From assembly GCA_051876105.1 (NCBI GenBank), contig JBJEHN010000045.1:1-64000 (forward strand): DNA of 64,000 nucleotides, read 5' to 3'. Origin of the DNA: W2P13-069 sp051876105. GTDB taxonomy: Bacteria; Actinomycetota; Coriobacteriia; Coriobacteriales; QAMH01. A model generated the notes under the pieces. The model had not been told where the DNA came from. It searched no databases and saw only the letters and a list, made by a program, of their open reading frames with translations. The position numbers and the translations under genes are program-made. Position 1 is the stretch's first letter; the number at the start of each line of letters is the position of its first letter. Positions 18,966 to 26,158 of this stretch are shown piece by piece.

Positions 18966-20150
18966 TTACTTGGCCTGCGCCTGGAAGTCCTCCCACAGGG
19001 GGCTCATCTCGCGCAAGCCGGCGATTGCGTCCTTGAGCACGTCGCACATGAAGTCGACGTCTTCAAGGGTGGTGTCGCGGCCGAGGGTGGCGCGCAGGGA
19101 GCCGTGCGCCTTTTCGTGCGGCAGGCCGATGGCCAGCAGCACGTGGCTGGGGTCGAGCGAGCCGCTGGTGCAGGCGGAGCCGGAGGACGCGCAGATGCCC
19201 TTGGCGCCCAGGCGCAGGAGCATGCCCTCGCCCTCGATGAACTCGAAGGAGATGTTGACGTTGTTGGCCAGGCGCTTGGTGGGGTGGCCGTTGAGGAAGC
19301 AGTGGGGGATCTCCGAGGTGATGCGCTCGATGGCGTGGTCGCGGATGGCGGCCTGGCGCTCGTGCTGCTCCTCGCGCTCCGCCTCTGCCAGCACGGCCGC
19401 CTTGGCAAAGCCGATGATACCGGCGGTGTTTTCTGTGGTGGCGCGCTTGCCGCGCTCCTGGCCGCCGCCGTGGATGAGGTTGGAGATGCGCACGCCGCGC
19501 TTGATGTAGAGCATGCCCACGCCCTTGGGGCCGTAGAGCTTGTGGCCGGAGGCGCTCATGAGGTCGATGCCCAGCTCCTGGACGTCGATCTTCTCATGGC
19601 AGAAGGCCTGCACGGCGTCTGTGTGGAAGATGACCTTGTGCTTGTGGGCGATCGCGGCCAGCTCCTTGATGGGCTCGATGGTGCCGATCTCGTTGTTGGC
19701 GAACATGATGGAGGCCATGACGGTGTCCGGGCGGATGGCGGCCTCAAAGGCCTCCGGGCTGACCAGGCCGTACTTGTCGACGTCCAGGTAGGTGACCTCG
19801 TAGCCCTCCTTCTCGAGGAACTGCGCCGTGTGCAGGATGGCGTGGTGCTCGATCTTGGTGGTGATGAGGTGCTTGCCCTTCTTGTCCTTGTAGGCGTCCA
19901 TGACGCCCTTGAGGGCCCAGTTGTCTGCCTCGGAGCCGCCGGAGGTGAAGAACACCTCGTTGGGGTTGGCGGCGTTGATCACGCCAGCCACGTCCTTGCG
20001 CGCCTGCTGGATGGCGTCTTGGGCCTCCTGGCCCTTGGCGTAGATGGCGCTGGGGTTGCCGAACTTCTCCGTGAAGTAGGGCAGCATGGCCTCGACGACC
20101 TCGGGGCGGCACGGCGTGGTAGCCGCGTTGTCTAGGTAGATGGTCTTCAT
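18966..20150 (-). CDS. nifS: Cysteine desulfurase NifS/IscS
   Basis: This PLP enzyme converts cysteine to alanine and holds the sulfur as a persulfide for Fe-S assembly and tRNA thiolation. PLP is bound by Lys204 in SASGHKLYGPKG. The persulfide cysteine is Cys327 in ASSGSACTSGS, the class I loop. I start at ATG 20150 (MKTIYLDNAATTP), the standard N-terminus; in-frame upstream codons would run into the promoter region. The protein has 394 residues. It is the first gene of the nifS-nifU unit and has a candidate operator at its transcription start. Confidence 0.97.
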   Translation of the reverse strand: MKTIYLDNAATTPCRPEVVEAMLPYFTEKFGNPSAIYAKGQEAQDAIQQARKDVAGVINAANPNEVFFTSGGSEADNWALKGVMDAYKDKKGKHLITTKIEHHAILHTAQFLEKEGYEVTYLDVDKYGLVSPEAFEAAIRPDTVMASIMFANNEIGTIEPIKELAAIAHKHKVIFHTDAVQAFCHEKIDVQELGIDLMSASGHKLYGPKGVGMLYIKRGVRISNLIHGGGQERGKRATTENTAGIIGFAKAAVLAEAEREEQHERQAAIRDHAIERITSEIPHCFLNGHPTKRLANNVNISFEFIEGEGMLLRLGAKGICASSGSACTSGSLDPSHVLLAIGLPHEKAHGSLRATLGRDTTLEDVDFMCDVLKDAIAGLREMSPLWEDFQAQAK

Positions 20151-20239
20151 CCTCGAACCTCGCTTTGTTCTGCGCTCTCGTGCTGTGCGCGGGAGCCGTG
20201 TTGGCTTCAAACTGCGCGCCCAGGGGAGCCGCAGCGTAA

Positions 20240-20289
20240 TTCCTAGCAATAACTAGGGAATAAAATACGCGCCTTTGGGTTTGGGTCAA
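20240..20289 (-). promoter_or_regulatory. nifS promoter with overlapping inverted repeat
   Basis: On the minus strand, TTGACC (complement of 20284-20289), 16 bp and TATTTT (20262-20267) form a promoter. Directly after it lies the inverted repeat TTCCTAG-CAATAA-CTAGGGAA (20240-20260), placed over the expected start site. Fe-S operons are often controlled by Rrf2/IscR-type repressors that bind A/T-centred dyads here; this is inferred from position only. Confidence 0.55.
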
Positions 20290-20357
20290 TGTGTCAAAGG
20301 TAACGAAACGTCAAACATGCTGACGACAGCCTCACGAGAGCTCGCTCCAACTGCCGC

Positions 20358-20421
20358 AGCACCCGCCGCGGGTGCTATCCTTGCTCGCAAGAACACGTTT
20401 GTCCGCACCCCGCTGGGGTGC
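20358..20421 (+). promoter_or_regulatory. trxA promoter region with two hairpins
   Basis: AGCACCCG-CCG-CGGGTGCT (20358-20376) is a perfect dyad that overlaps a possible -10, TATCCT (20375-20380). A second perfect hairpin, GCACCCC-GCT-GGGGTGC (20405-20421), lies in the leader 10 bases before the ribosome binding site. These may affect transcription or mRNA stability. The rest of the gap from nifS to trxA shows nothing. Confidence 0.4.
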
Positions 20422-20444
20422 CGTTCACAGTGAGGAGCACCGCC

Positions 20445-20753
20445 ATGGCTGCCATAGAGATCACCGCAGAGAACTTCGAGCAAGAGGTCCTCAAGAGCGA
20501 AAAGCCCGTCCTGCTGGACTTCTGGGCCGTCTGGTGCGGCCCCTGCATGATGCTCTCCCCCGTGGTGGAGGAGGTCGCCGAGGAGCACCCCGAGGTCAAG
20601 GTCGGCAAGGTCAACACAGACGAGCAGCCCGCCCTCGCCCAGAAGTTCGGCATCACCGCCATCCCCGCCCTCTTCGTGGTCAAGGACGGCCAGATCGTCA
20701 ACAAGTCCGTGGGCGCCGTGCCCAAGGAGCAGGTCGAAGCTCTCATCCGCTAA
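20445..20753 (+). CDS. trxA: Thioredoxin
   Basis: This 102-residue thioredoxin has the active site WCGPC (cysteines 31 and 34) after the FWAVW strand, and the cis-proline segment ITAIPALFVV. It reduces protein disulfides, fed by thioredoxin reductase or, in some anaerobes, ferredoxin-linked reductases. GTGAGGAG lies 7 bases before the ATG; the in-frame ATG at 20418 has no such site. It stands alone between divergent nifS and corA, with a terminator hairpin after its stop. Confidence 0.97.
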   Translation: MAAIEITAENFEQEVLKSEKPVLLDFWAVWCGPCMMLSPVVEEVAEEHPEVKVGKVNTDEQPALAQKFGITAIPALFVVKDGQIVNKSVGAVPKEQVEALIR

Positions 20754-20780
20754 AACATCCCTGCGCTACATGCACCGAAT

Positions 20781-20820
20781 GCGCCCCCGTGCCGCACCTG
20801 GCCCGGGGGTGCGTTCGTTT
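20781..20820 (+). terminator. Terminator of trxA
   Basis: GCGCCCCCG (20781-20789) pairs with CGGGGGTGC (20804-20812) with one wobble, and is followed by the T-rich tail TTCGTTT. Confidence 0.65.
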
Positions 20821-20931
20821 GCAAGGGCTGTGAAAAACTTGCCTCCTCTGACTGTTTTGGGGGGTGCATAGCCCGCAGGCCTGCGGTTACTATTAGCCGT
20901 TAGTACAGGCGAATCCGTGGGAGGTGTTCAC

Positions 20932-21885
20932 ATGATCGAGTACTACCAGTTCGTTGACGGAGAGATCACTCAAGTGGACACCCTCGAAGAGGATTGCTGG
21001 GTCAGCGTGGTCGCCCCCAACCCGGACGAGCGCGAGTGGCTCTCCACCCAGCTTGGCGTGGTGCCGGAGTTCGCCGCCGCAGCGCTCGACGACGAAGAGC
21101 GCTCGCACGTCGACTACGACGAGGACGAGCGCCAGACGCTCATCATCGTCGACTGCCCCTTCGTGGAGGACCGGGCAGAGACCATGGACCCAACCACCAC
21201 GCAGTACGACACCCACCCCCTCTCCATCCTGCTGCTGCCCAAGCGTAAGCTCTTCGTCACCGTCACGCTGCGCTACAACGAGACCATCCACAGCCTGAGC
21301 AAGCGCGCCAGGGGCAACCCCCAGGGCCGCCACCCCAAGCTGCTGCTCGACGTGCTCATGAAGGTCGCGCGCCGCTACCTCACCGCCCTGCGCGACATCG
21401 ACCGCCAGTTCAAGGCCAACGAGCGCGTGCTCCGCAGCGACCTGCGCAACGACGAGCTCATCAAGATGCTCGGCTTGGAGAAGTCGCTGGTGTACTTCTC
21501 CACCAGCCTCAAGTCCTTCGAGATGGTGCTCGCCAAGCTGGCCAACGGCCGCCTCATCCGCTTCAGCGACGACGAGGAGGAGTACCTCCAAGACGTCAAG
21601 ATCGAGGTGCGCCAGGCCGTCGAGATGTGCGACATCTCCACCAAGATCCTCAACGGCTCCATGGACGCGTTCTCGAGCATCATCTCCAACAACATGAACA
21701 TCACGATCCGCCGCTTGACGGTGATCACCCTGGTGCTGGCCGTTCCCACCATCATCTTCAGCTTCTACGGCATGAACACGGGCACCCTGCCCCTGGTGGA
21801 CTACTGGTACTGGCCCTTCCTCATAGCCCTGGGCGTGAGCATCATCACCGCCCTGGTCTTCACAAAGAGCAAGCTGTTCAAATAG
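20932..21885 (+). CDS. corA: CorA-family divalent cation transporter
   Basis: CorA proteins form pentameric channels for Mg2+, Co2+ or Ni2+. The 317 residues consist of a large cytosolic N-terminal domain and two C-terminal membrane helices (about 262-280 and 293-311). The signature YGMN lies at residues 279-282 at the end of the first helix. The short lysine-rich C-terminus KSKLFK also fits. I choose ATG 20932 with GGGAGG six bases upstream over the in-frame GTG at 20917, which overlaps that site. It is apparently monocistronic. Confidence 0.95.
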   Translation: MIEYYQFVDGEITQVDTLEEDCWVSVVAPNPDEREWLSTQLGVVPEFAAAALDDEERSHVDYDEDERQTLIIVDCPFVEDRAETMDPTTTQYDTHPLSILLLPKRKLFVTVTLRYNETIHSLSKRARGNPQGRHPKLLLDVLMKVARRYLTALRDIDRQFKANERVLRSDLRNDELIKMLGLEKSLVYFSTSLKSFEMVLAKLANGRLIRFSDDEEEYLQDVKIEVRQAVEMCDISTKILNGSMDAFSSIISNNMNITIRRLTVITLVLAVPTIIFSFYGMNTGTLPLVDYWYWPFLIALGVSIITALVFTKSKLFK

Positions 21886-22036
21886 CGCACGCTGCTAATG
21901 CGTGTCGCCTTCCTGTGTGCACCCTCTGACGTGCGCCGCCTTCCCATGCGCACGCGCCGCTCGGCTCTCATGCCGCCCGCCCGCCGAAAAGAGCCGCTCG
22001 CTACCGCTTGAGAGGCCGCCGTTCACAAATAACTCC

Positions 22037-22069
22037 ACAAAAAAGTCATGAATGCGGCGACTTTTTTGT
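22037..22069. terminator. Perfect A/T-tailed hairpin between corA and the cstA operon
   Basis: ACAAAAAAGTC (22037-22047) and GACTTTTTTGT (22059-22069) are exact complements around an 11-base loop. The flanking T and A tracts make it work as a terminator on either strand. It lies 150 bases after corA and 39 bases before the next start, so it could also act as an attenuator for the cstA operon. Confidence 0.65.
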
Positions 22070-22107
22070 AATATCTCGCAAGTTGCACGGCAGACGAAAG
22101 GTATGTG

Positions 22108-22767
22108 ATGCCGCTGGAGAACCAACTCGCGGAAGCCACCCTGCAGCAGCCCACCCACAACGGCGAGCTTGCTGGAGCGGCAAGCGCTGGCGGGACTGTC
22201 GCCACAAGCGACGACGCCGCCCTGCACCTCGATGAACAGCACCTGGTGCTAGAGCGCTTGCTTGCAGCCCACGAGGCATGGTTCGACGTGACTCGGGAGT
22301 ACGAGTACGCCGGACACCGCTTTGAGGGCTATGCAGAGTTTCACTCCTACGGAGAGAAGTACGTGTTCTCCAAGAAGAGGAAGCTCTGGGAGGTCGAAGC
22401 CCACGAGTACCTGTTCTTCAAGCTGATCAACCGGCTGGATGAGGCGACTTTCCTCGATTACCTCGAGTTCATGAAGACCGAGGCCGTCAAGAAGGCCAAC
22501 CCCGGACCCAACCACATGACCAGCTACATCTCCCTGGTGCTCATCGCCCGGGAGGTGGAGCGCGGTGCAGGCAGGACCCTGCGCAAGACTTCGTATCACA
22601 AGACCTTCAAGATGGGCTTCCACGGGTATGCGGAGCTCCGCCTCTGCGTGGTCGACCTTGCCGGGCAGCAGGTACTGACAAACGCCATGGGCAAGAGCAT
22701 GAAGAAGGCGTTGGAGGAGAACGCCGGCTTCGGCGCCCGTGGCACCGGAAAGACATCAAGGAGGTAA
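22108..22767 (+). CDS. Uncharacterised soluble protein encoded with CstA
   Basis: This 219-residue protein has no membrane segment or known catalytic motif. The first 45 residues are low in complexity. The conserved-looking part (about 55-205) contains YEYAGHRFEGYAEFHSYGEK, EAHEYLFFK and KMGFHGYAELRLCVVDL. I recall similar unnamed proteins next to CstA in Clostridia, but cannot confirm this here. GAAAGG precedes the start; ATG 22108 fits its spacing better than the GTG at 22105. The stop is 5 bases before cstA, so translation is coupled and a role in peptide uptake or its control is likely. Confidence 0.75.
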   Translation: MPLENQLAEATLQQPTHNGELAGAASAGGTVATSDDAALHLDEQHLVLERLLAAHEAWFDVTREYEYAGHRFEGYAEFHSYGEKYVFSKKRKLWEVEAHEYLFFKLINRLDEATFLDYLEFMKTEAVKKANPGPNHMTSYISLVLIAREVERGAGRTLRKTSYHKTFKMGFHGYAELRLCVVDLAGQQVLTNAMGKSMKKALEENAGFGARGTGKTSRR

Positions 22768-22772
22768 ACCGC

Positions 22773-24557
22773 ATGAACGCCCTGATCCTTCTGCTGATCG
22801 CAGTTGTGGTTCTCGTCTGCGGCTACGTCTTCTACGGTGGCTGGCTGGCCAAGCAGTGGGGAGTCGACGACTCCAACATCACCCCGGCCCACACCATGGA
22901 AGACGGCGTTGACTACGTCCCCGCTAAGCCGTATGTGGTCATCGGACACCATTTCTCTTCCATCGCCGGCGCAGGCCCCATCAACGGTCCCATCCAGGCA
23001 GCCATCTTCGGCTGGGTTCCCGTTGCCCTGTGGGTCCTCATCGGCGGCATCTTCATCGGCGCGATGCATGACTTCGGCGCCCTGTTCGCATCCCTGCGCA
23101 ACAAGGGCCAGACGCTTGCAGCCGTCGTCGAGAAGAACATCGACCCCGTTGCCAAGAAGCTCTTCTGCGTCTTCGCATTCCTGACCCTGGTGCTGGTCGT
23201 CGCTGCCTTCGCCTCCATCGTGGCGGGCACCTTCAATGCCTTCACCGTCGACGCCGTCACCGGCGAGATCAAGGAGAACCTGGCCAACGAGCGCACCGCG
23301 ATGATCTCTGTCCTGTTCATCATCGCTGCCATCATCTGGGGCCTCGTCACCCGTGGCCGTCAGATCCCCGGCTACGTCAACATCCCCTGCGCCATCATCG
23401 TGATCGTGGTCATCGTGGCCATCGGCTACAACTTCCCGCTGATCAAGCTGGGCACCAACACCTGGATGTACATCATCGGCCTCTACATCCTGGTCGCCTC
23501 CGTGGCGCCGGTGTGGATCCTGCTCCAGCCTCGCGACTACCTGTCCAGCTACCTGCTGTACGGCATGATCCTGCTGGCCGTCATCGGCATCGTGGGCGCC
23601 ACCATCTTCGGCAACACCTCCTTCGGCGACATGCCGGCCTTCACCGCATTCGACACCACGGCCCTGTACCCGGACGCCAAGGTGCTCTCCGGCCGCGGCC
23701 TGCTGTTCCCCATGCTCTTCGTGACCATCGCGTGCGGCGCCATCTCCGGCTTCCACTCCCTGGTCTCCTCCGGCACCACCTCCAAGCAGCTTGACAAGGA
23801 GTCCCAGGCCAAGCCCATCGCCTACGGCGGCATGCTGCTCGAGTGCCTGCTGGCCATCATCTCCCTGTGCGCCGTCGCCTACGTGTGGAACGGCGTCACC
23901 GCAGGCCAGTTCGCCACCCCGACCCAGATCTTCGCCGGCGGCCTCTCTTCCATGCTCGGCGTCATCCCCGGCCTGGGTGCCATCGCCGGCGAGGCTGGCT
24001 CCATCGCCTACTCCCTGCTGATCCTGGCCGTCTCCGCCTTCTGCCTGACCTCCCTGGACACCGCGACCCGTATCGGCCGCATGATGTTCCAGGAGCTCTT
24101 CATGGGCGCCGACGAGACCCCCGCAACCGTCGACGGTTGGAAGAAGGTCGTGTGCAACCCCTATGTGGCCACCGTCATCACCGTGTTCCTGGGCGTCGCC
24201 CTGGGCATGACCGGCTACGCCTACATCTGGCCGCTGTTCGGCGCTGCCAACCAGCTGCTCGCCGCGCTGGCCCTGCTGGCCGTCTGCTCCTTCCTGGGCA
24301 ACATCGGCCGCAACAACAAGATGTTCTACGTGCCCATGATCTTCATGCTGCTGGTCACGCTGACCTCCCTGGTTCTCACCATGAAGGCCAAGCTGACCCT
24401 CATCACCACCCCGGGCGCCATCGCCTCGCTCACCACCCCGGCATGGGCAACCTACGTCCAGCTGCTGCTTGCCGTCGTGCTCTTCGTGCTGGCTATCGTG
24501 CTGGCTGTCCGCGCCTGCAAGCACATCTTCGGCAAGAAGGCTCAGCCCGCTGCTTAA
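22773..24557 (+). CDS. cstA: Carbon starvation protein CstA, peptide transporter
   Basis: This 594-residue membrane protein has about 15 hydrophobic segments and the CstA hallmarks: FGGWLAKQWG-like start (YGGWLAKQWG), HHFSSIAGAGPINGP near residue 70, and SGFHSLVSSGTTSKQL in the middle. CstA proteins import peptides and, in some species, pyruvate, when carbon is short. GGAGG lies 7 bases before the ATG. It follows the 219-residue gene with a 5-base gap. Codon use is noticeably more biased to CTG/ATC/GTC than in neighbours, which suggests high expression. Confidence 0.95.
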   Translation: MNALILLLIAVVVLVCGYVFYGGWLAKQWGVDDSNITPAHTMEDGVDYVPAKPYVVIGHHFSSIAGAGPINGPIQAAIFGWVPVALWVLIGGIFIGAMHDFGALFASLRNKGQTLAAVVEKNIDPVAKKLFCVFAFLTLVLVVAAFASIVAGTFNAFTVDAVTGEIKENLANERTAMISVLFIIAAIIWGLVTRGRQIPGYVNIPCAIIVIVVIVAIGYNFPLIKLGTNTWMYIIGLYILVASVAPVWILLQPRDYLSSYLLYGMILLAVIGIVGATIFGNTSFGDMPAFTAFDTTALYPDAKVLSGRGLLFPMLFVTIACGAISGFHSLVSSGTTSKQLDKESQAKPIAYGGMLLECLLAIISLCAVAYVWNGVTAGQFATPTQIFAGGLSSMLGVIPGLGAIAGEAGSIAYSLLILAVSAFCLTSLDTATRIGRMMFQELFMGADETPATVDGWKKVVCNPYVATVITVFLGVALGMTGYAYIWPLFGAANQLLAALALLAVCSFLGNIGRNNKMFYVPMIFMLLVTLTSLVLTMKAKLTLITTPGAIASLTTPAWATYVQLLLAVVLFVLAIVLAVRACKHIFGKKAQPAA

Positions 24558-24759
24558 GCGCCTCTTGAGCTGAGCGGTTGCCTGCGCGCCCGCCTGCCGA
24601 CGAGCCCCAAGAGAGCTCACCTGCGTGCCCCTTCTCCCCGCGGAGGAGGGGCACGCTGCTGCTTGGGGGCGCGGTGGCGCGATGCCGCGCGAGGCAACGG
24701 GGCGCTGTTGCCTGGGGGTGCGCAGGGCCGCGCATCGCAGGGCGCGCTGCTGCCTGCGC

Positions 24760-24765
24760 TACAAT
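24760..24765 (+). promoter_or_regulatory. vsr -10 box, predicted leaderless start
   Basis: TACAAT ends 7 bp before the vsr ATG, placing the transcript start at the start codon. There is no ribosome binding site. The 215-bp gap before it is a set of G/C-rich imperfect repeats without a gene. Confidence 0.5.
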
Positions 24766-24772
24766 CCCACGC

Positions 24773-25738
24773 ATGCACGAGAACACCCGACATCCAGACA
24801 CCCCCACCCAGCAAGGCATTCCTGGCGATGCGAACGCGGCACCAGGCGGCCAACCCGCCACGCAGGGAATGCCTGGCCTTGGCGAAGCCTCTTCTCCTAG
24901 CCAAACCGTGACCCAGGGAATTCCTGGAGTCGAAAAACCTGCAGGGAAAGACGAAGCGGCGACCCAGGGAATTCCTGGCGATGCGAACGCGGCACCAGGC
25001 GGCCAACCCGCCACGCAGGGAATGCCTGGCCTTGGCGAAGCCTCTTCTCCTAGCCAAACCGTGACCCAGGGAATTCCTGGAGTCGAAAAACCTGCAGGGA
25101 AAGACGAAGCGGCGACTCAGGGAATTCCTGGCGATGCGAACGCGGCGGAAAGCAACGGAAATGCCACGCAGGGAATTCCTGGCGGTGCGACCGCACCGGA
25201 AAGCAACGGAAATGCCACGCAGGGAATGCCTGGCGACCTGCTGAAGACGCCGCCGGCGGCATCGAGCGCGGCGGTGCGCAAGAGCATGCAGGGCAACAAG
25301 CGCGCCAACACCAAGCCGGAGCTCGCGGTGCGCCAGATGCTGCGCAAGATGGGCTACGCGGGCTACCGCCTGCAGTGGAAGAAGTGCCCCGGCCGGCCGG
25401 ACATCGCCTTCCCCGGGCGCAAGATCGCCATCAACGTCAACGGCTGCTTCTGGCACCGCTGCCCGCACTGTCAGCTGGGCAAGCCGCGCAAGCACGCCGA
25501 GTACTGGGAGGCCAAGTTCGCCAGCAACACCGCGCGTGACGAGCGCAACCAGCGCTTGGCCGCGGCCCAGGGATGGCATGTGATCACGGTGTGGGAGTGT
25601 CAGCTGAAGAAGAAGCGCCTGCCCCAGACCGAGGCCTACCTTTACCACACGCTGCGGTTGTATGATGAAGGTCCGGCGGGGGATGCCGCCATCCAGCGCA
25701 TCAACCGCAAGAGAAAAGCCCGCCGCCGCGGGCGCTAG
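24773..25738 (+). CDS. vsr: Vsr-type mismatch endonuclease with repeat-built N-terminal extension
   Basis: Residues 166-297 form a complete Vsr domain: KRANTKPELAVRQMLRKMG, CPGRPDIAF with catalytic Asp210, NVNGCFWHRCPHC (His228, His232) and VITVWECQLKK. Vsr nicks T:G mismatches left by deamination of 5-methylcytosine, usually in Dcm-type sites. Ahead of it, residues 13-165 are nine tandem 17-residue repeats starting TQGIPG or TQGMPG, which I have not seen in this family (usual length about 140; here 321). ATG 24773 follows a -10 box directly. No DNA cytosine methylase lies in the window, so the partner enzyme is elsewhere or absent. It is 16 bases ahead of the ftrB-like gene. Confidence 0.9.
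   Translation: MHENTRHPDTPTQQGIPGDANAAPGGQPATQGMPGLGEASSPSQTVTQGIPGVEKPAGKDEAATQGIPGDANAAPGGQPATQGMPGLGEASSPSQTVTQGIPGVEKPAGKDEAATQGIPGDANAAESNGNATQGIPGGATAPESNGNATQGMPGDLLKTPPAASSAAVRKSMQGNKRANTKPELAVRQMLRKMGYAGYRLQWKKCPGRPDIAFPGRKIAINVNGCFWHRCPHCQLGKPRKHAEYWEAKFASNTARDERNQRLAAAQGWHVITVWECQLKKKRLPQTEAYLYHTLRLYDEGPAGDAAIQRINRKRKARRRGR
24809..25267 (+). repeat. Nine 51-bp tandem repeats inside vsr
   Basis: The units run in frame, each encoding 17 residues. Three different units form a 153-bp block (24818-24970) that is repeated almost exactly at 24971-25123; the one difference I found is a C/T near 25116. Three shorter, more diverged units follow. Most unit boundaries carry CAGGGAATTCCTGG or CAGGGAATGCCTGG. 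Being multiples of three, gains or losses of units keep the reading frame. Confidence 0.92.
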
Positions 25739-25754
25739 ACACCAGGAGGTGCCC

Positions 25755-25952
25755 ATGAAGATCAGACTCAACGAAGACGCCGCGTTCGTGGCAAAGATCC
25801 GCAAGGGCCTGCTGGCTCGCGAGCTGCACTGCCCCTGCAAGCTGCCGCTCACAGAGGAGAACGTCTGCATGTGCGAGGAGTTCCGCGAGCAGGTCGCCGA
25901 CCCCGAGTTCGAGGGCTACTGCCATTGCCGCCTCTACTTCAAGGAGAAGTAG
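25755..25952 (+). CDS. Mini ferredoxin-thioredoxin reductase catalytic-chain-like protein
   Basis: This 65-residue protein has three cysteine pairs, CPC (26-28), CMC (38-40) and CHC (56-58). The catalytic chain of ferredoxin:thioredoxin reductase carries the same three motif types (CPC, CPC, CHC) around a 4Fe-4S cluster and a redox disulfide, but with X16 and X8 gaps rather than X9 and X15. Short proteins of this kind occur in anaerobes. It may pass electrons from ferredoxin to thioredoxin-like partners; no cognate variable chain is seen. AGGAGG precedes the ATG, 16 bases after vsr. Confidence 0.75.
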   Translation: MKIRLNEDAAFVAKIRKGLLARELHCPCKLPLTEENVCMCEEFREQVADPEFEGYCHCRLYFKEK

Positions 25953-25960
25953 GGCTTACA

Positions 25961-26104
25961 TCACTTCTTGAGGAGACGGCCGCCGCTCACTATGCAGCCG
26001 ACGCCCACCACCAGCCCGGTGACGATGGTGACAACGCCCATGGCGATGTTCAGCCCGCCGATGCGGTGGATGGACCTCTGCGCCCTGCCCAGCTCTGTGC
26101 TCAT
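25961..26104 (-). CDS. Small single-pass membrane protein
   Basis: This 47-residue gene has a good ribosome binding site (GGGAGGT, 4 bases before the ATG) and ends in TGA at 25961. The protein begins MSTELGRAQRSIHRIGG, has one hydrophobic span (about 19-40, NIAMGVVTIVTGLVVGVGC) and ends with a basic tail GGRLLKK. I recognise no family. It is convergent with the ftrB-like gene (8-base gap) and is preceded by an inverted repeat that may be its operator. The ribosome binding site, the hydrophobic span and the basic end support a real gene. Confidence 0.6.
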   Translation of the reverse strand: MSTELGRAQRSIHRIGGLNIAMGVVTIVTGLVVGVGCIVSGGRLLKK

Positions 26105-26128
26105 GCGCACCTCCCTCGAGTGAAAACC

Positions 26129-26147
26129 TGTTGCAACCGTTGTAACA
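26129..26147 (-). promoter_or_regulatory. 19-bp dyad upstream of the small membrane gene
   Basis: TGTTGCAAC-C-GTTGTAACA has 9-bp arms with one mismatch about a single central base, a classic dimer-binding site. It lies between the birA stop and the start of the 47-residue gene, 24 bp before its ATG, so it should control that gene. It does not match the bioY operator, so BirA is not the obvious ligand. Confidence 0.5.
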
Positions 26148-26158
26148 CAGCCTCGCGC

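Noticed and set aside
22596..24620. 674-residue antisense frame over cstA
   Set aside because: Asp/Gly/His-rich shadow with no motif; cstA is clear.
24809..25267. Possible CRISPR array
   Set aside because: Contiguous 51-bp in-frame units without unique spacers; encoded peptide is periodic.
24617..25870. 417-residue antisense frame over vsr with its own repeats
   Set aside because: The repeats mirror those of vsr; the Vsr domain proves the plus strand.
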